From Trichomonas vaginalis G3 (taxonomy: Eukaryota; Parabasalia; Trichomonadida; Trichomonadidae), in assembly GCF_026262505.1 (NCBI RefSeq), contig NC_067205.1:13764001-13828000 (forward strand): 64,000 bases of DNA, given 5' to 3'. The notes beneath the pieces were generated by a model. That model was not told the DNA's origin, made no database searches, and saw only the letters and a program-made list of their open reading frames with translations. Within the stretch, counting starts at the first letter, position 1, and each line of letters opens with the position of its first letter. Below, one piece after another: positions 38,869 through 48,690 of this stretch. Position numbers and translations under genes: made by a program.

Positions 38869-40126
38869 AATTTTAGCTAAAAGTGACAGGAAAAAAAAAC
38901 GTTTAGTATTAAAAAAAAGACGTGAGAGCTTCGTTCGAAATATAGAGGGAACTGAGAATGCGCAACCATTCTCAGGGAATATTGGATGCTATTCCCGTTC
39001 CCTCTGTATGGAAAATTGAGGTTTTCAAAGGGAGTTAAAATAATATCAAATTTATACTAATTTACTTCAAATACAAAAGTTATTTGACAGCTAAAATTAG
39101 TTACTTTAGCAAGCCTATCAATACCCTTTTACGATTATTGTTACTTTTTCGAAATAAAAGTAAAAAACAATTTATACTAATTTACTTCAAATACAAAAGT
39201 ATTTGACAGCTAAAATTAGTTACTTTAGCAAGCCTATCAATACCCTTTTACGATTATTGTTACTTTTCGAATAAAAGTAAAAACAAATTTATACTAATTT
39301 ACTTCAAAATACAAAAGTATTTGACAGCTAAAATTAGTTACTTTAGCAAGCCTATCAATACCCTTTTACGATTATTGTTACTTTTTCGAAATAAAAAGTA
39401 AAAACAAATTTATACTAATTTACTTCAAAATACAAAAGTATTTGACAGCTAAAATTAGTTACTTTAGCAAGGCCTATCAATACCCTTTTTAGATTATTGC
39501 TACTTTTTCGAAAATAAAAGTAAAAACAAATTATATACTAATTTACTTCAAAATACAAAAGTATTTGACAGCTAAAATTAGTTACTTTAGCAAGCTATCA
39601 ATACCCTTTTACGATTATTGCTACTTTTTCGAAATAAAAGTAAAAACAAATTTATACTAATTTACTTCAAATACAAAAGTATTTGACAGCTAAAATTAGT
39701 TTACTTTAGGCAAGCCTATTCAATACCCTTTTACGATTATTGCTACTTTTTCGAAATAAAATAAATTTATTATCAAAAACCTTTTTTTCTTAGTAAAAAT
39801 AAACGAAATTTTTTACCTTATGAACTTTTGATGGAAATATGCAAATTTAAAATAATAAAGAAAGCCGCGAGCGAAGCGATCGGCTTAGTTCGAAGATTTT
39901 GATTCAAATCTTTGCTGATCTGTAATTCGCGGAAGCCGCGAGCGAATCGAGCGGCTTAGGTCTAAGATTTTGATTCAAATCTTTGCTTATATTCCTTAAA
40001 TTCTTTATGAAACTCGCAACAGTTCCATAAAAAATTTTAAATTCTAAACTGTCGAAATTACCGATCGGTAATCACACCCTTCACGGGTGTGTCACTTTTT
40101 ACAAGTGTGTCACTTTTAGCTAAAAT
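38869..40126 (+). mobile_element. Inner element ending in TTTTAGCTAAAAGTGACA
   Basis: Inverted ends AATTTTAGCTAAAAGTGACA at 38869 and the complement to 40126. It contains GAACTGAGAATG...CATTCTCAGG hairpins (~38950), a six-copy 120-bp satellite, a 70-bp tandem duplication with palindromic GCCGCGAGCGAA...GCGGC cores (39862 and 39931), and an ACACCC-TTCAC-GGGTGT hairpin near 40075. Confidence 0.6.
39048..39765 (+). repeat. Six-copy ~120-bp tandem satellite
   Basis: Each unit runs AAATTTATACTAATTTACTT ... CGAAATAAAAGTAAAAAC; starts near 39048, 39168, 39286, 39408, 39530 and 39652. Copies differ by a few single-base length changes in homopolymer runs. Confidence 0.85.
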
Positions 40127-40396
40127 TACCCCTACTCTTTTTCAGAAGATTTCATTCTATATGCCTATGAAAAGTACTCTCAAAACTAACTTTTTCCTAA
40201 TTATAATTAAATCTAGAATATTGTATTATGCTTAGTATTATTTCATTTTTCTCATTCAATTTAGAATTTACAAATGTCAAAAAATTGAGAGCTGTCACTT
40301 TTGATGAATTTCTGTTTATTACAATATTAATTTTTATTTCTTGATATCATATTTTGTTCACTAAAAAGGAAAGGCAAAAACAATTCAATAATACAT

Positions 40397-41042
40397 ACAC
40401 AGAAGCATTCTATCACGCAACCACCCGATGCTAACTCACGCCACACATACACAGAAGCATTCTATCACGCAACCACCCGATGCTAACTCACGCCACACAT
40501 ACACAGAAGCATTCTATCACGCAACCACCCGATGCTAACTCACGCCACACATACACAGAAGCATTCTATCACGCAACCACCCGATGCTAACTCACGCCAC
40601 ACATACACAGAAGCATTCTATCACGCAACCACCCGATGCTAACTCACGCCACACATACACAGAAGCATTCTATCACGCAACCACCCGATGCTAACTCACG
40701 CCACACATACACAGAAGCATTCTATCACGCAACCACCCGATGCTAACTCACGCCACACATACACAGAAGCATTCTATCACGCAACCACCCGATGCTAACT
40801 CACGCCACACATACACAGAAGCATTCTATCACGCAACCACCCGATGCTAACTCACGCCACACATACACAGAAGCATTCTATCACGCAACCACCCGATGCT
40901 AACTCACGCCACACATACACAGAAGCATTCTATCACGCAACCACCCGATGCTAACTCACGCCACACATACACAGAAGCATTCTATCACGCAACCACCCGA
41001 TGCTAACTCACGCCACACATACACAGAAGCATTCTATCACGA
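40397..41042 (+). repeat. 52-bp perfect tandem array, 12+ copies
   Basis: The unit starts ACACAGAAGCATTCTATCAC and recurs every 52 bases from 40397 to 41021 without a visible difference. The perfect identity implies recent expansion or gene conversion. There are no unique spacers, so it is not a CRISPR array. Confidence 0.9.
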
Positions 41043-41212
41043 ATCCACCCAATTTGACATTAATTTTTATTAATCTTATTTTCATTACTATATGCAACCA
41101 ACCAATTTGACATTAATTTTTATTAATATATTTTTCATTACTATATGCAACCACCCAATTTGAAATTAATATTCATAAATATATTTATCAAACTTATATG
41201 CACCCAACGAAT
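41043..41212 (+). repeat. Three diverged ~58-bp repeats
   Basis: Three copies of CCAATTTGACATTAATTTTT ... TATATGCAACCA at about 41045, 41101 and 41155, more diverged to the right. They share the CAACCACCC word with the 52-bp unit on their left. Confidence 0.7.
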
Positions 41213-41304
41213 TTTCAAATTCCTATCAACCACTTCTTTATTTTTATATTTTACCATTCTCTTATATACAAATTTAATACAAAGTTTTTATTCACTCATC
41301 ATCT

Positions 41305-43137
41305 CTACTTCTTTATTATCTTCATTCTCATTCTAGCAGCTCTCGCATCTTTTACTTCCTTCATTAATTCAGGCAAGTATTTTTCCAACCAAATTTCTGG
41401 TTTATTTTGTAATGCAGATTCATAATTTTTTGATTGTTTTTCCAGAGAATTGATTAAATCTTTGGCATCTTGGAACGTTTCAAGATTATAAAGCAGTTTT
41501 ACGACTAAAACTGCTTTATTTTTATCGTCAATATCAATAAATTCTGCGTATTTTGATATTTCGATCGGCGAACTCTTTTCTTTGTGATCCACGAGTTCAT
41601 CCTGATCACCTACATTTTTATCGATTGGGAATTCTATGATTTCACCTACGTTTTCTCCTATTTTCATAACATGTATGCCTGCAGAGGGAACATGACTCTT
41701 ATTCATAAAGAAATCCTTGCAATATTTACAAGGATTCTTATCAGTATTAATATCATTATAGGAGAATCCGCAATGTATGCATTTTTCGTTTAACAAGTCA
41801 TTCTTCTCGCGTTTTTGCTTATTAATGGGATCAATTGATTCATTAATCCTAATGATAGTATCATTCAGAATGAATTTGATGAAAGTAGAAAAGTTTCTTG
41901 CTTTTTTTGCAAGTTCGTTAATGTGTCTATGCTTACCCTCTGCACTATTATTAGTGCTTATAGGTGGAATGCGGTGGTATGCTGCTAAATGCTCTTGATC
42001 TTTATATATCTGCTTCCATTTTTCCAGCTGCTCATCTGATATATTCTTTGTAGCATACATTTTCTGAACCGATGGATCAAAACATTTGTAATTGTCCTCA
42101 AAATCTTGGGCCGATTTTGATAATAATACTATCAGAGCAAAAACATGTAGTAAAGTATTATTGCCCATGGTTCCGAGATAGTGCCTAATACAGATATAAT
42201 TTTGGAAATGATTCGTATTCAAAAATTTTAAAACTCCAGTACCTAAATCGCTCATCCATTTGATTCTTGAAAAGTGCTCCATAATGTTTAATGATTTAAA
42301 TTCAATATTCATGGCTGTAAGCCACCGTTGATAAGCAGCGGATGATTCGCTGCGCCCTATGTATATCCCTAGAGGGTAACCTCGCATATAGTAATTACCA
42401 CGAGGAAAAATAAATATATATTTCGGCCATGAAAAAGTAGCATCTAAGTGAATTAAATTACACTCCAACGCCAAATTTCCTGATTCGCTTGGAATATATA
42501 TAAGAAATTCTATAGGATTTCCATTGACGAATAAACTATCACTTCTTATCGTTGTGCTATAATTTACATAAAATTTCCCGGGATATGAAGTTAAGATATC
42601 ACCAATCTCATTATCATGCTTTATTTTTTCCTGTATTTCATCTTGCAGAGGATGTCCTGGGAGATCAACTTTCGTTATTTGAATGTACCATTTTAACCTC
42701 CCTGAAAACTCTTTGGGTAATTTTATGTTTTTCATGTTTTTTGGTACAGTAATCATCCACAACGTATCTGATACTTTTGAATATTCAAAGGATACGATTT
42801 TGTCATACAATGTGATCTTAAAGTAATAATAATTATCTGTAGACATTTTTAAAGGGGAATAATCTTCGTTTTGAAGTAGAAAATAATTTAAGTTTACAGA
42901 TCGATCAGAACTTATATTGGAAAGGCCCAAATGAATAAATGCTGGCATTTGTTCCAAAAACTTCAATGTTTGTTCATAAGTTAACACATTGATATGAATA
43001 CCAGGGCTTATTAGAATTAATTGCATTGATTTGAGTTTTTCAATATCAGTATTTTTAGAGCATTCAAAACAAATATGGCAACCATAGTTAGTATCCCTAA
43101 GTCGTGTACTGTGGCACTGCGCGCCTCCGTACACCAC
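41305..43137 (-). CDS. Mutator-like (MULE) transposase, long open frame
   Basis: 610 residues without a break. The DDE-type core is suggested by LIHLDATFSWPKYIFIFP (first Asp), a middle region with HYLGTMGNNTLLHVFALIVL, and NSAEGKHRHINELAKKARNF (the N-x-x-E helix typical of MULE transposases) near residue 410. A Cys cluster (EKCIHCGFSY ... NPCKYCKDFF) at ~465-490 and a coiled-coil tail follow. MULE transposases cut and paste elements with long terminal repeats. The frame begins only nine bases from the end of Maverick E2, so the true N-terminus was probably cut off by that insertion. The N-terminal HSTRL and CHICFECS residues could be part of a zinc-binding domain. Confidence 0.65.
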   Translation of the reverse strand: MVYGGAQCHSTRLRDTNYGCHICFECSKNTDIEKLKSMQLILISPGIHINVLTYEQTLKFLEQMPAFIHLGLSNISSDRSVNLNYFLLQNEDYSPLKMSTDNYYYFKITLYDKIVSFEYSKVSDTLWMITVPKNMKNIKLPKEFSGRLKWYIQITKVDLPGHPLQDEIQEKIKHDNEIGDILTSYPGKFYVNYSTTIRSDSLFVNGNPIEFLIYIPSESGNLALECNLIHLDATFSWPKYIFIFPRGNYYMRGYPLGIYIGRSESSAAYQRWLTAMNIEFKSLNIMEHFSRIKWMSDLGTGVLKFLNTNHFQNYICIRHYLGTMGNNTLLHVFALIVLLSKSAQDFEDNYKCFDPSVQKMYATKNISDEQLEKWKQIYKDQEHLAAYHRIPPISTNNSAEGKHRHINELAKKARNFSTFIKFILNDTIIRINESIDPINKQKREKNDLLNEKCIHCGFSYNDINTDKNPCKYCKDFFMNKSHVPSAGIHVMKIGENVGEIIEFPIDKNVGDQDELVDHKEKSSPIEISKYAEFIDIDDKNKAVLVVKLLYNLETFQDAKDLINSLEKQSKNYESALQNKPEIWLEKYLPELMKEVKDARAARMRMKIIKK

Positions 43138-43341
43138 TTAGCGGTTTTGACACTTTACGAAACCGGTAACGTATATTTTACAACACAACCATAACACCAA
43201 CTTAACCTTAAATATTTACAAAACCATCTGACATATAAACGACTTCACTAATGACTTCACTAATGAATTCACTACCATCCTCACTAAATAAAAATAACCT
43301 TATTTTTATTTTTTTTAATTTTTTTATTTCATTACAAAGAC

Positions 43342-43775
43342 ATGTCCGACTACATTTACTATGACTCTTTCCAGAACGTTTCCGTGAACTATTCAAAACT
43401 CAAGTAAAACTGAGAAACATGCATTTTAACAAAGATAGACCCATTGACGATGAAAGAAACCCCGAATATATTACAATCCCTTATGACGCAAAGTTCATTG
43501 CATACATTCCTTATGGTCGCAGAGGAACGAAAACTATTTCAACAAAGAACAAAAATTATTTCTGGAGCGATGAAGAAAATTGCCTTATCTACATAAATGC
43601 ATACTTAAATAAAGCTACATATTGTACAAAAGAAGGTTGGACTGGATTTGAGCTCTACATATACGACGACGATGGAAACAGACGCTGTGTATACCCATAC
43701 GATAATATGTACCATTGTTTTCATCAAGCATTAAACGAATACATAGTCAGTAAGGGTCTCATTCCTGCTGAGTAG
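43342..43775 (+). pseudogene. TIR-encoded 144-residue protein, E2 copy
   Basis: Counterpart of 17952-18386. From residue ~28 (MHFNKDRPIDDERNPEYITI) to the end the sequence is identical to E1 by eye. This copy looks broken near its start. Its presence in the TIRs of both elements shows that the gene belongs to the repeat itself. Confidence 0.6.
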
Positions 43776-43890
43776 ATATGCTTTATTTTTGTTTTGTCAT
43801 TTATATAAAAATAAACTTAAAAATAAAATAAAAAATAAATGATATCACCACCCTCACACGTATGAAAACATAGCGCAAAAATAAATTTAT

Positions 43891-43937
43891 GTTAGAATGT
43901 TAGATCTAACACGTTTTCTAACACGTTTTCTAACCTT
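43891..43937 (+). repeat. 12-bp iteron array in the E2 terminal repeat
   Basis: GTTAGATCTAAC followed by TCTAACACGTTT twice (43905, 43917) and TCTAACC (43929). The core ACGTTT differs from the CCGAT core at the same place in E1 but equals that of the two cassette arrays of E2. Confidence 0.78.
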
Positions 43938-43951
43938 GTGAATTCATTACT

Positions 43952-44194
43952 TTATAACTCACTGTCGTCTGCTTTCTCCAACTCTTCTAACTTCTTCTTA
44001 AGTTCAGCAATGTTGTCCTCATGAAGTTTAATCTTTCTCAAAATACCTTCTCTATCTAATGGTTGCTTTATCTTTCTAAACTGAACTCTACCATCCTTCA
44101 TAGTATGAATGTAAAAACCTTCTGGAATAATTCCTGATTTAATGTATTCTACCAAAAACTTTTGTTTCATTGCTTCAGTGACTTTAGTCGTCAT
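43952..44194 (-). CDS. Small coiled-coil Maverick protein, 80 residues
   Basis: MTTKVTEAMKQKFLVEYIKS, GIIPEGFYIHTMKDGRVQFR, then a C-terminal coiled coil (LRKIKLHEDNIAELKKKLEE). The FYIHTMKDGRVQFRK stretch resembles the YYVSQSKDGKIYVRKRK stretch of the 142-residue protein at 47938, so the two may be distant relatives. The corresponding part of E1 is outside the window. Its end lies at the inner edge of the TIR. Confidence 0.5.
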   Translation of the reverse strand: MTTKVTEAMKQKFLVEYIKSGIIPEGFYIHTMKDGRVQFRKIKQPLDREGILRKIKLHEDNIAELKKKLEELEKADDSEL

Positions 44195-44242
44195 TTCAAT
44201 CAAATAAAAATTATAATATTAAATAAAAATAACGTTATTTTT

Positions 44243-44701
44243 TCAGTAAGGAAACGCAGGAGTTTTACGATTTATTTGAGGAGTAGGTTCTGGTTTAAAT
44301 GTTGGAGTCGGTTTAGGAGTTGACTTTTGAACAGGAGTTTGTACTTCCATAGGTTCAGGAGTTATTGAAGGTTTTGCTTGTGAAGGCGTTGGTTTTGGCG
44401 ATGGTGTCGGAGTTTGTTTAACTTCAGCTATTTCAGTATTATTTATAACATTTGCTTTATTTCTTTTCAACATCATTACTGCTCCTGCTGTAGCTAGCAA
44501 ACCTAGTGGGAGACCATATTTTATATAAGGACTTGACCAAATGCTATTTTTGACAGGAGCTGGTGGAACACCTAACCTTGGTGAGACTGCTCTTTGCCAT
44601 TGTGCAGCTCGTAAGAAATATTCAATAGGTGCTCCATAATCGTTTGGTAAAGTTTGTTTCATAGATGGTGAAGGTTCGCGAGAGCTTGATGAAGAACTCA
44701 T
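44243..44701 (-). CDS. Single-pass membrane protein with Pro-rich tail
   Basis: 152 residues: a Ser-rich N-terminus (MSSSSSSREPSPSMKQ), a single hydrophobic segment (YIKYGLPLGLLATAGAVMML) near residues 61-80 followed by basic KRNK, and a proline-rich C-terminus of PTPSPKPTPSQ and TPKPTPTFKPEPTPQ repeats. No family recognised. It is just downstream of the major capsid gene; membrane insertion in particle entry or assembly is a plausible inference. The frame is whole. Confidence 0.5.
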   Translation of the reverse strand: MSSSSSSREPSPSMKQTLPNDYGAPIEYFLRAAQWQRAVSPRLGVPPAPVKNSIWSSPYIKYGLPLGLLATAGAVMMLKRNKANVINNTEIAEVKQTPTPSPKPTPSQAKPSITPEPMEVQTPVQKSTPKPTPTFKPEPTPQINRKTPAFPY

Positions 44702-45416
44702 TTATAAGCTTTAAAAATAAACGTTCATCCTTTATTCCTCACTGTCGTCCGTGGCTAAGTTATAGTCATCTAATCTTATTATGGGGATGCCATTAGCACG
44801 CACCTGAATGGCAAAGCAACAATCCCTCATAAATCCAATAAGTGGCTTTGGTACGTTTTCAGTTGCTAGTTCAATAGGTCCTTTAACAGACAATTTGTAT
44901 GTTATTGGAGCAGTAGATGTTTGACCTTGTTGGAAGCAAAAGTCCACTTCTGTTGGAAAACCACATAAGAAATGTGTGTTGTCATAGCTATCCCATTTAT
45001 GTTCCACACTACCATCATCCACCAATGACCTCATAACATCTTCATTAAATCCTATCATATCATTGTTTGTATTGCAGGCGTTCGCAACCATTTCATAAAA
45101 TACAGGTCCATATGATTTTTCAGGTTCTGCAGGCATATTTCCATAAGCTCCCATGGAAAGCTGAAGATATTTAAACTTAGGGTTCTCAAAATTAACATAA
45201 TAGTTGTCTTTCTTTCTAAATAGTGCCCAAATACTTTTAACATTAATAGGCGTATAAGCTGCTGTAAATGTTGCACTTGAACTATCTGTATTCTTTGAGA
45301 ATGAACCGTCCATAGGAATCCAATCCATAACTTTAACAGGAAAACATAAAGCCTCGTTTGTATAATGTTCTACAAGTTCTGTATAAATGTTAGTATAGAT
45401 CCGTATTTTTCCCAAG

Positions 45417-46973
45417 TGAGCGGGGTATCTCCAATCCCAGCCCTATCGTCCTCCCAGTGTCAGTTTTCAATATAAAATCCAAATTTTTTTTGAAAATAAA
45501 AATTTCGAGAAATTTTTCTGATTTTTTTTCTTTGATTTCAATAATTCAAAATAAATTTGGGAGTAAAAAGACACTATTTAATGAAATTCATATGAGTGAA
45601 TGTGGATAAATACTCTCAAAACATACAATTTATCTATTTTTTCTTTATATTATCAACTAATTAGTGATAATTTTTTTTGAATCAGATTTTTTTTTCATTA
45701 AAAACATAATATATAACACAACAATGATGCACACATACGTATCTACACATCAAAATATAAAGCTTGTTTTGGTCTGGGCATCCCAACCCAAAATTCTTTA
45801 AAAATTGAATAAAATTGAATACTTGGGGCTGGGATACCCATCCCAAAACCGAATTGAATTTTTTGAATTAAAGAATATATTTATGTATTTATAATATACA
45901 TGTGATGTCTATAAAAAATACTAAAGTCTAAAAAAAATTCAATTTATTCAAAACGTATACTAAGTGATCACTTCATTAGTAGGATCAGCAATCCTACTAA
46001 ATGGTGAGAACGCCACTAACTAAAAAGGGAGTCCTTGGAGCTCTTGATCTCTTGTCAGTAGAGTTCATAATGAGGCATGGCATCTACTGATTAGAGATCA
46101 GAGCAATCCTACCTTACCTTCAGGAGCTACAAAGCTCCTAATCGTTACGAGAGGGAGCCTTGGAGCTCCTGAAGCTCATCAGCAGAGGCTATTTACCATT
46201 TGGGCCTCTTCTGATGAAAGATGCGAAACACGTCTACGAACCAGGAGCTTCAAAGCTTCTAATCCTTACTAAAGGGAGCTTTGGAGCTCCTGAGTCTCCA
46301 TCAACAGAGTCCCAGATGGTAAATGTCCTTTGCTGATGAAAGATGCGAAGCACATCTACGAACCAGGAGCTCCAAAGCTCCTATTCCTTACGAAAGGGAG
46401 CTTTGGAGCTCCTGAAACTCCTTTTACTATAAAATAGGACAGTTTTCTTCTGAGGTTCTCATCAAATCTAAGACTTCAGAAGAAAGCTGTCCTATCAATG
46501 TATACTTACACTCTCATGGACTACAAGTGTACAATTTTAAGGCAGAGATTATCCGAGGCCTCTCATCAAATGAGGGACCTCGATAATCTCTACCTTAAGT
46601 AGTCAAATAACTTTTCTCACTATTTAGGAACAAAAGAACAAGAGTTGGAGTACTTTAAGGCAAGATTCTTCCGAAATCTCTCATCGAATGAGAGACTTCG
46701 GAAGGACCTTGCCAAATCCTTGAACGCCAATATCCTTGGAACTGAGCTAGAACCAGGGAGAAGTAGCATACTATAGAGCACGATGGTAATCTCGGAAATG
46801 CTTATATCGCCCCAAGCACAATATTTAAGAAGTCTAACTCATATATACAAGAAGTCAGGCTGAATAGATATTGTGCATATGGTTTGCAGAACTCTCATGA
46901 TATTTAAAATTCATGTTATCCCAAAAAGGTGACACTTTGGGTGTATCGTCCATCCCAGGGATGCAAAAATCAC
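45417..46973. mobile_element. Hairpin-rich non-coding insertion in the capsid gene
   Basis: 1.56 kb with no reading frame, flanked by TATAGATCC on the left and GGATCTATA on the right. Near both ends, about 55 bases in, a CCCA-(0-2)-GTGTCA word occurs in inverted orientation, so weak TIRs are possible. The interior holds three ~110-130 bp repeats built on GGAGCTTTGGAGCTCCTGA palindromes (46120-46430) and three long hairpins. I do not recognise the family. Confidence 0.55.
46434..46713. repeat. Three successive long hairpins with a common loop
   Basis: Stem-loops at 46434-46495, 46537-46598 and 46658-46713, each ~56-62 nt. The stems differ in sequence (ATAGGACAG..., TTAAGGCAGAGATTATC..., AAGGCAAGATTC-TTCCGAA...), but the apical part TCTCATC-AAT is shared. 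An earlier smaller hairpin is AGTAGGATCAGCAATCCTACT near 45979. Confidence 0.7.
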
Positions 46974-47937
46974 ATCACCTTGGATCTATAATGTTAGGGT
47001 CTAAAGAGAATGACTTTGGATGAATGAAACATTCATTAAAATCCATCTTTGTTCGAAATAGTTGCTGGTTTACAGTTGTAATAGTAACTGTTCCACTAGC
47101 TTCTACTGCCTTCGTTATCATAGTGAATGGTTCATTCCATGGAACAAATTTATTTGTCGGTGGATTTGAATCTGAAGCAAATGCAACTTTAAGAGTTGGA
47201 TTGAAAGCAATGATATCATTTACAGATATAGATGTGCATTGTAAGGCGTCGCTACTGAACTTTACTTTAAGCTGAATGTTACCAGCAAATGCAGGAATAA
47301 ATCTTATAGCTTCTAATGGAAGGAATCTTCTAACAGGAATTCTTAAACGAAGCTTAAAATCAAATGATTTTCCTGCTGTAATTGGACCACTAACAATTTG
47401 TCCTGTTCTGCATGTTCCCGAATGACTCCATACATCTTCATGTCGAGTCTTTGAGAAAACATCTACTTTCTTTATTTGTTCGGTAGTTTGTGAGTTTGAA
47501 GTTATATATGCTTCTTCTCTTGCGTTGTCTTGAGAATATACGATACGACCATTTGCAAGGATTTGATATCCAGCAACTGCATAGAAAGCGTCATCGAAAC
47601 CAATCCAAAATCCTGGTGGGTTTGTTTTATTGGAACCTGAACCAATTTCTTTATCTGCAATAAATTGACCTTCCATTTTATACGTAATGAATGTATTGTA
47701 AAGGTCCAACATATTTTCACCAGGAGGTGAGAGATTGAATGTTACCCATGTGTTATCTTTAGCAGTTCCAGGTTGTGATGGAATCTTTGCGTCAGAATAT
47801 TTTCTATTAGTGTCACCAATTTGAACTGCATTGTCTATGATATCGAAATATGAGCGAATCTGATGAATATGCTCTGCTGGAGTAAATTCGTTTAACTGTT
47901 CGTTCTGCATGTATTTACTTCAGATAAAAATATCTAT

Positions 47938-48366
47938 TTACTTCATTATTCTCACTCTTCTTCTTGGCATTCGTGGTGGAAGTTGTTTCTTGACATTTTC
48001 AATGAACTGTACATTCTCTTTTGTCTCAACTTCTTTCACTGGTGGGTCAGGATTCTTTGACTCGGTTTGTTTTTCAATGAAATTCACGAACTTTGCAATA
48101 AGCTCTTGGTTCGTTATTGAAAGTACATCTGGCTTCTTTTCTTCTTGTTCTATTGACTTTTCAGTTTGAATAGAAGGTTTTATATGGGCTTCACCCTCGG
48201 TGCTATGCACCTTAATGTTGTCACTCTCTGCATTCGCTAATGGAACCTTTCTTTTTCTTACGTATATTTTACCATCTTTACTCTGACTTACATAATAGAA
48301 AGGATGTTGTATTCCTCTTGCGTCATTTAATATAATAGACTCTCGCTCTGATTTTGACAAGCTCAT
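47938..48366 (-). CDS. Conserved Maverick protein, 142 residues (E2 copy)
   Basis: Near-identical to 297-725 of E1, same start MSLSKSERESIILNDARGIQ and end PRMPRRRVRIMK. It keeps the twin-hairpin sequence at 48186-48211, with one mismatch in the first stem and a full second hairpin (GGTGC-TAT-GCACC). The persistence of an open frame in both copies suggests it was under selection until recently. Function unknown. Confidence 0.6.
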   Translation of the reverse strand: MSLSKSERESIILNDARGIQHPFYYVSQSKDGKIYVRKRKVPLANAESDNIKVHSTEGEAHIKPSIQTEKSIEQEEKKPDVLSITNQELIAKFVNFIEKQTESKNPDPPVKEVETKENVQFIENVKKQLPPRMPRRRVRIMK

Positions 48367-48411
48367 TTTACATCGGTTAAAGTTTTAATTTTGTTTTTTA
48401 TCTGCAGTCAA

Positions 48412-48666
48412 ATGACTCAGACAAGTCCTACGGACAAGACCCAGGGGGTCATAGATGTTGAAGCATTGAAGAAAGAAATTCGTGAGCAAATTTTATCCGA
48501 ACTGAAGGAACAAAAACAAGAACAAAAGCCAGAGAGACCAAAGAGAAAACTTAGTGAAAAACAACTTGCTGCATTAGCTGCTGGAAGACAGAAGAACCCA
48601 CGTTTGCTGGCGAAAAAAGCTAGAGAAGAAGCAAAAGCTAAAGAAGCTGAAGCAAAGAAAGAGTAA
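48412..48666 (+). CDS. Small charged Maverick protein (E2 copy, with insertion)
   Basis: 84 residues from ATG 48412. It is the counterpart of 771-1022 but carries nine extra codons (SPTDKTQGV) after MTQT, exactly the 26-nt twin hairpin plus one base. The rest matches (IDVEALKKEIREQILSELKE ... RPKRKLSEKQLAALAAG) and ends AKEAEAKKE. The insertion keeps the frame. An ATG further upstream at 48391 is possible but not conserved in E1. Confidence 0.6.
   Translation: MTQTSPTDKTQGVIDVEALKKEIREQILSELKEQKQEQKPERPKRKLSEKQLAALAAGRQKNPRLLAKKAREEAKAKEAEAKKE
48425..48450 (+). repeat. 26-nt twin-hairpin micro-element, E2-only insertion
   Basis: GTCC-TAC-GGAC (48425-48435), spacer AA, GACCC-AGG-GGGTC (48438-48450). 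E1 reads ACTCAGACA-ATAGATG with nothing between; E2 has these 26 bases plus one A. The order along the gene is opposite to copies a-c (11-nt hairpin first). Confidence 0.88.
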
Positions 48667-48690
48667 ATGGTTTATTTTTATCCGAATTAA

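Larger units (their letters stand above)
37874..40328 (+). mobile_element. Composite non-autonomous element with AAAAGTGACA-type ends
   Basis: The ends are inverted copies: AACAGAAATTCATCAAAAGT and GACA at 37885-37908, and the reverse complement at 40294-40318. Inside are a foldback repeat (38132-38858) and a second element (38869-40126) whose ends also finish in AAAAGTGACA. No transposase. The similar GTGACA ends suggest related elements inserted into one another. Confidence 0.6.
43146..43960 (+). repeat. Left terminal inverted repeat of E2 (~0.8 kb)
   Basis: Matches the reverse complement of 17779-18569. It contains the 144-residue gene and an iteron array. Beyond 43960 the two copies diverge, as expected at the inner edge of a TIR. 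Confidence 0.9.
44732..47910 (-). pseudogene. Major capsid protein gene, split by an insertion
   Basis: The N-terminal part (46975-47910) starts MQNEQLNEFTPAEHIHQIRS and has the beta-rich pattern of a double jelly-roll capsid protein (TWVTFNLSPPGENMLDLYNT, IRFIPAFAGNIQLKVKFSSD). The C-terminal part (44732-45415) continues it, with PTEVDFCFQQGQTSTAPITY and an end rich in acidic residues. The two parts are separated by foreign DNA at 45417-46973. Polinton major capsid proteins are ~500-550 residues and the two parts together are of that size. It looks broken only by this insertion. Confidence 0.75.

Noticed and set aside
40397-41042. Regular repeats suggesting a CRISPR array
   Set aside because: The 52-bp units are directly abutting with no unique spacers, there are no cas-like genes, and the setting is eukaryotic.
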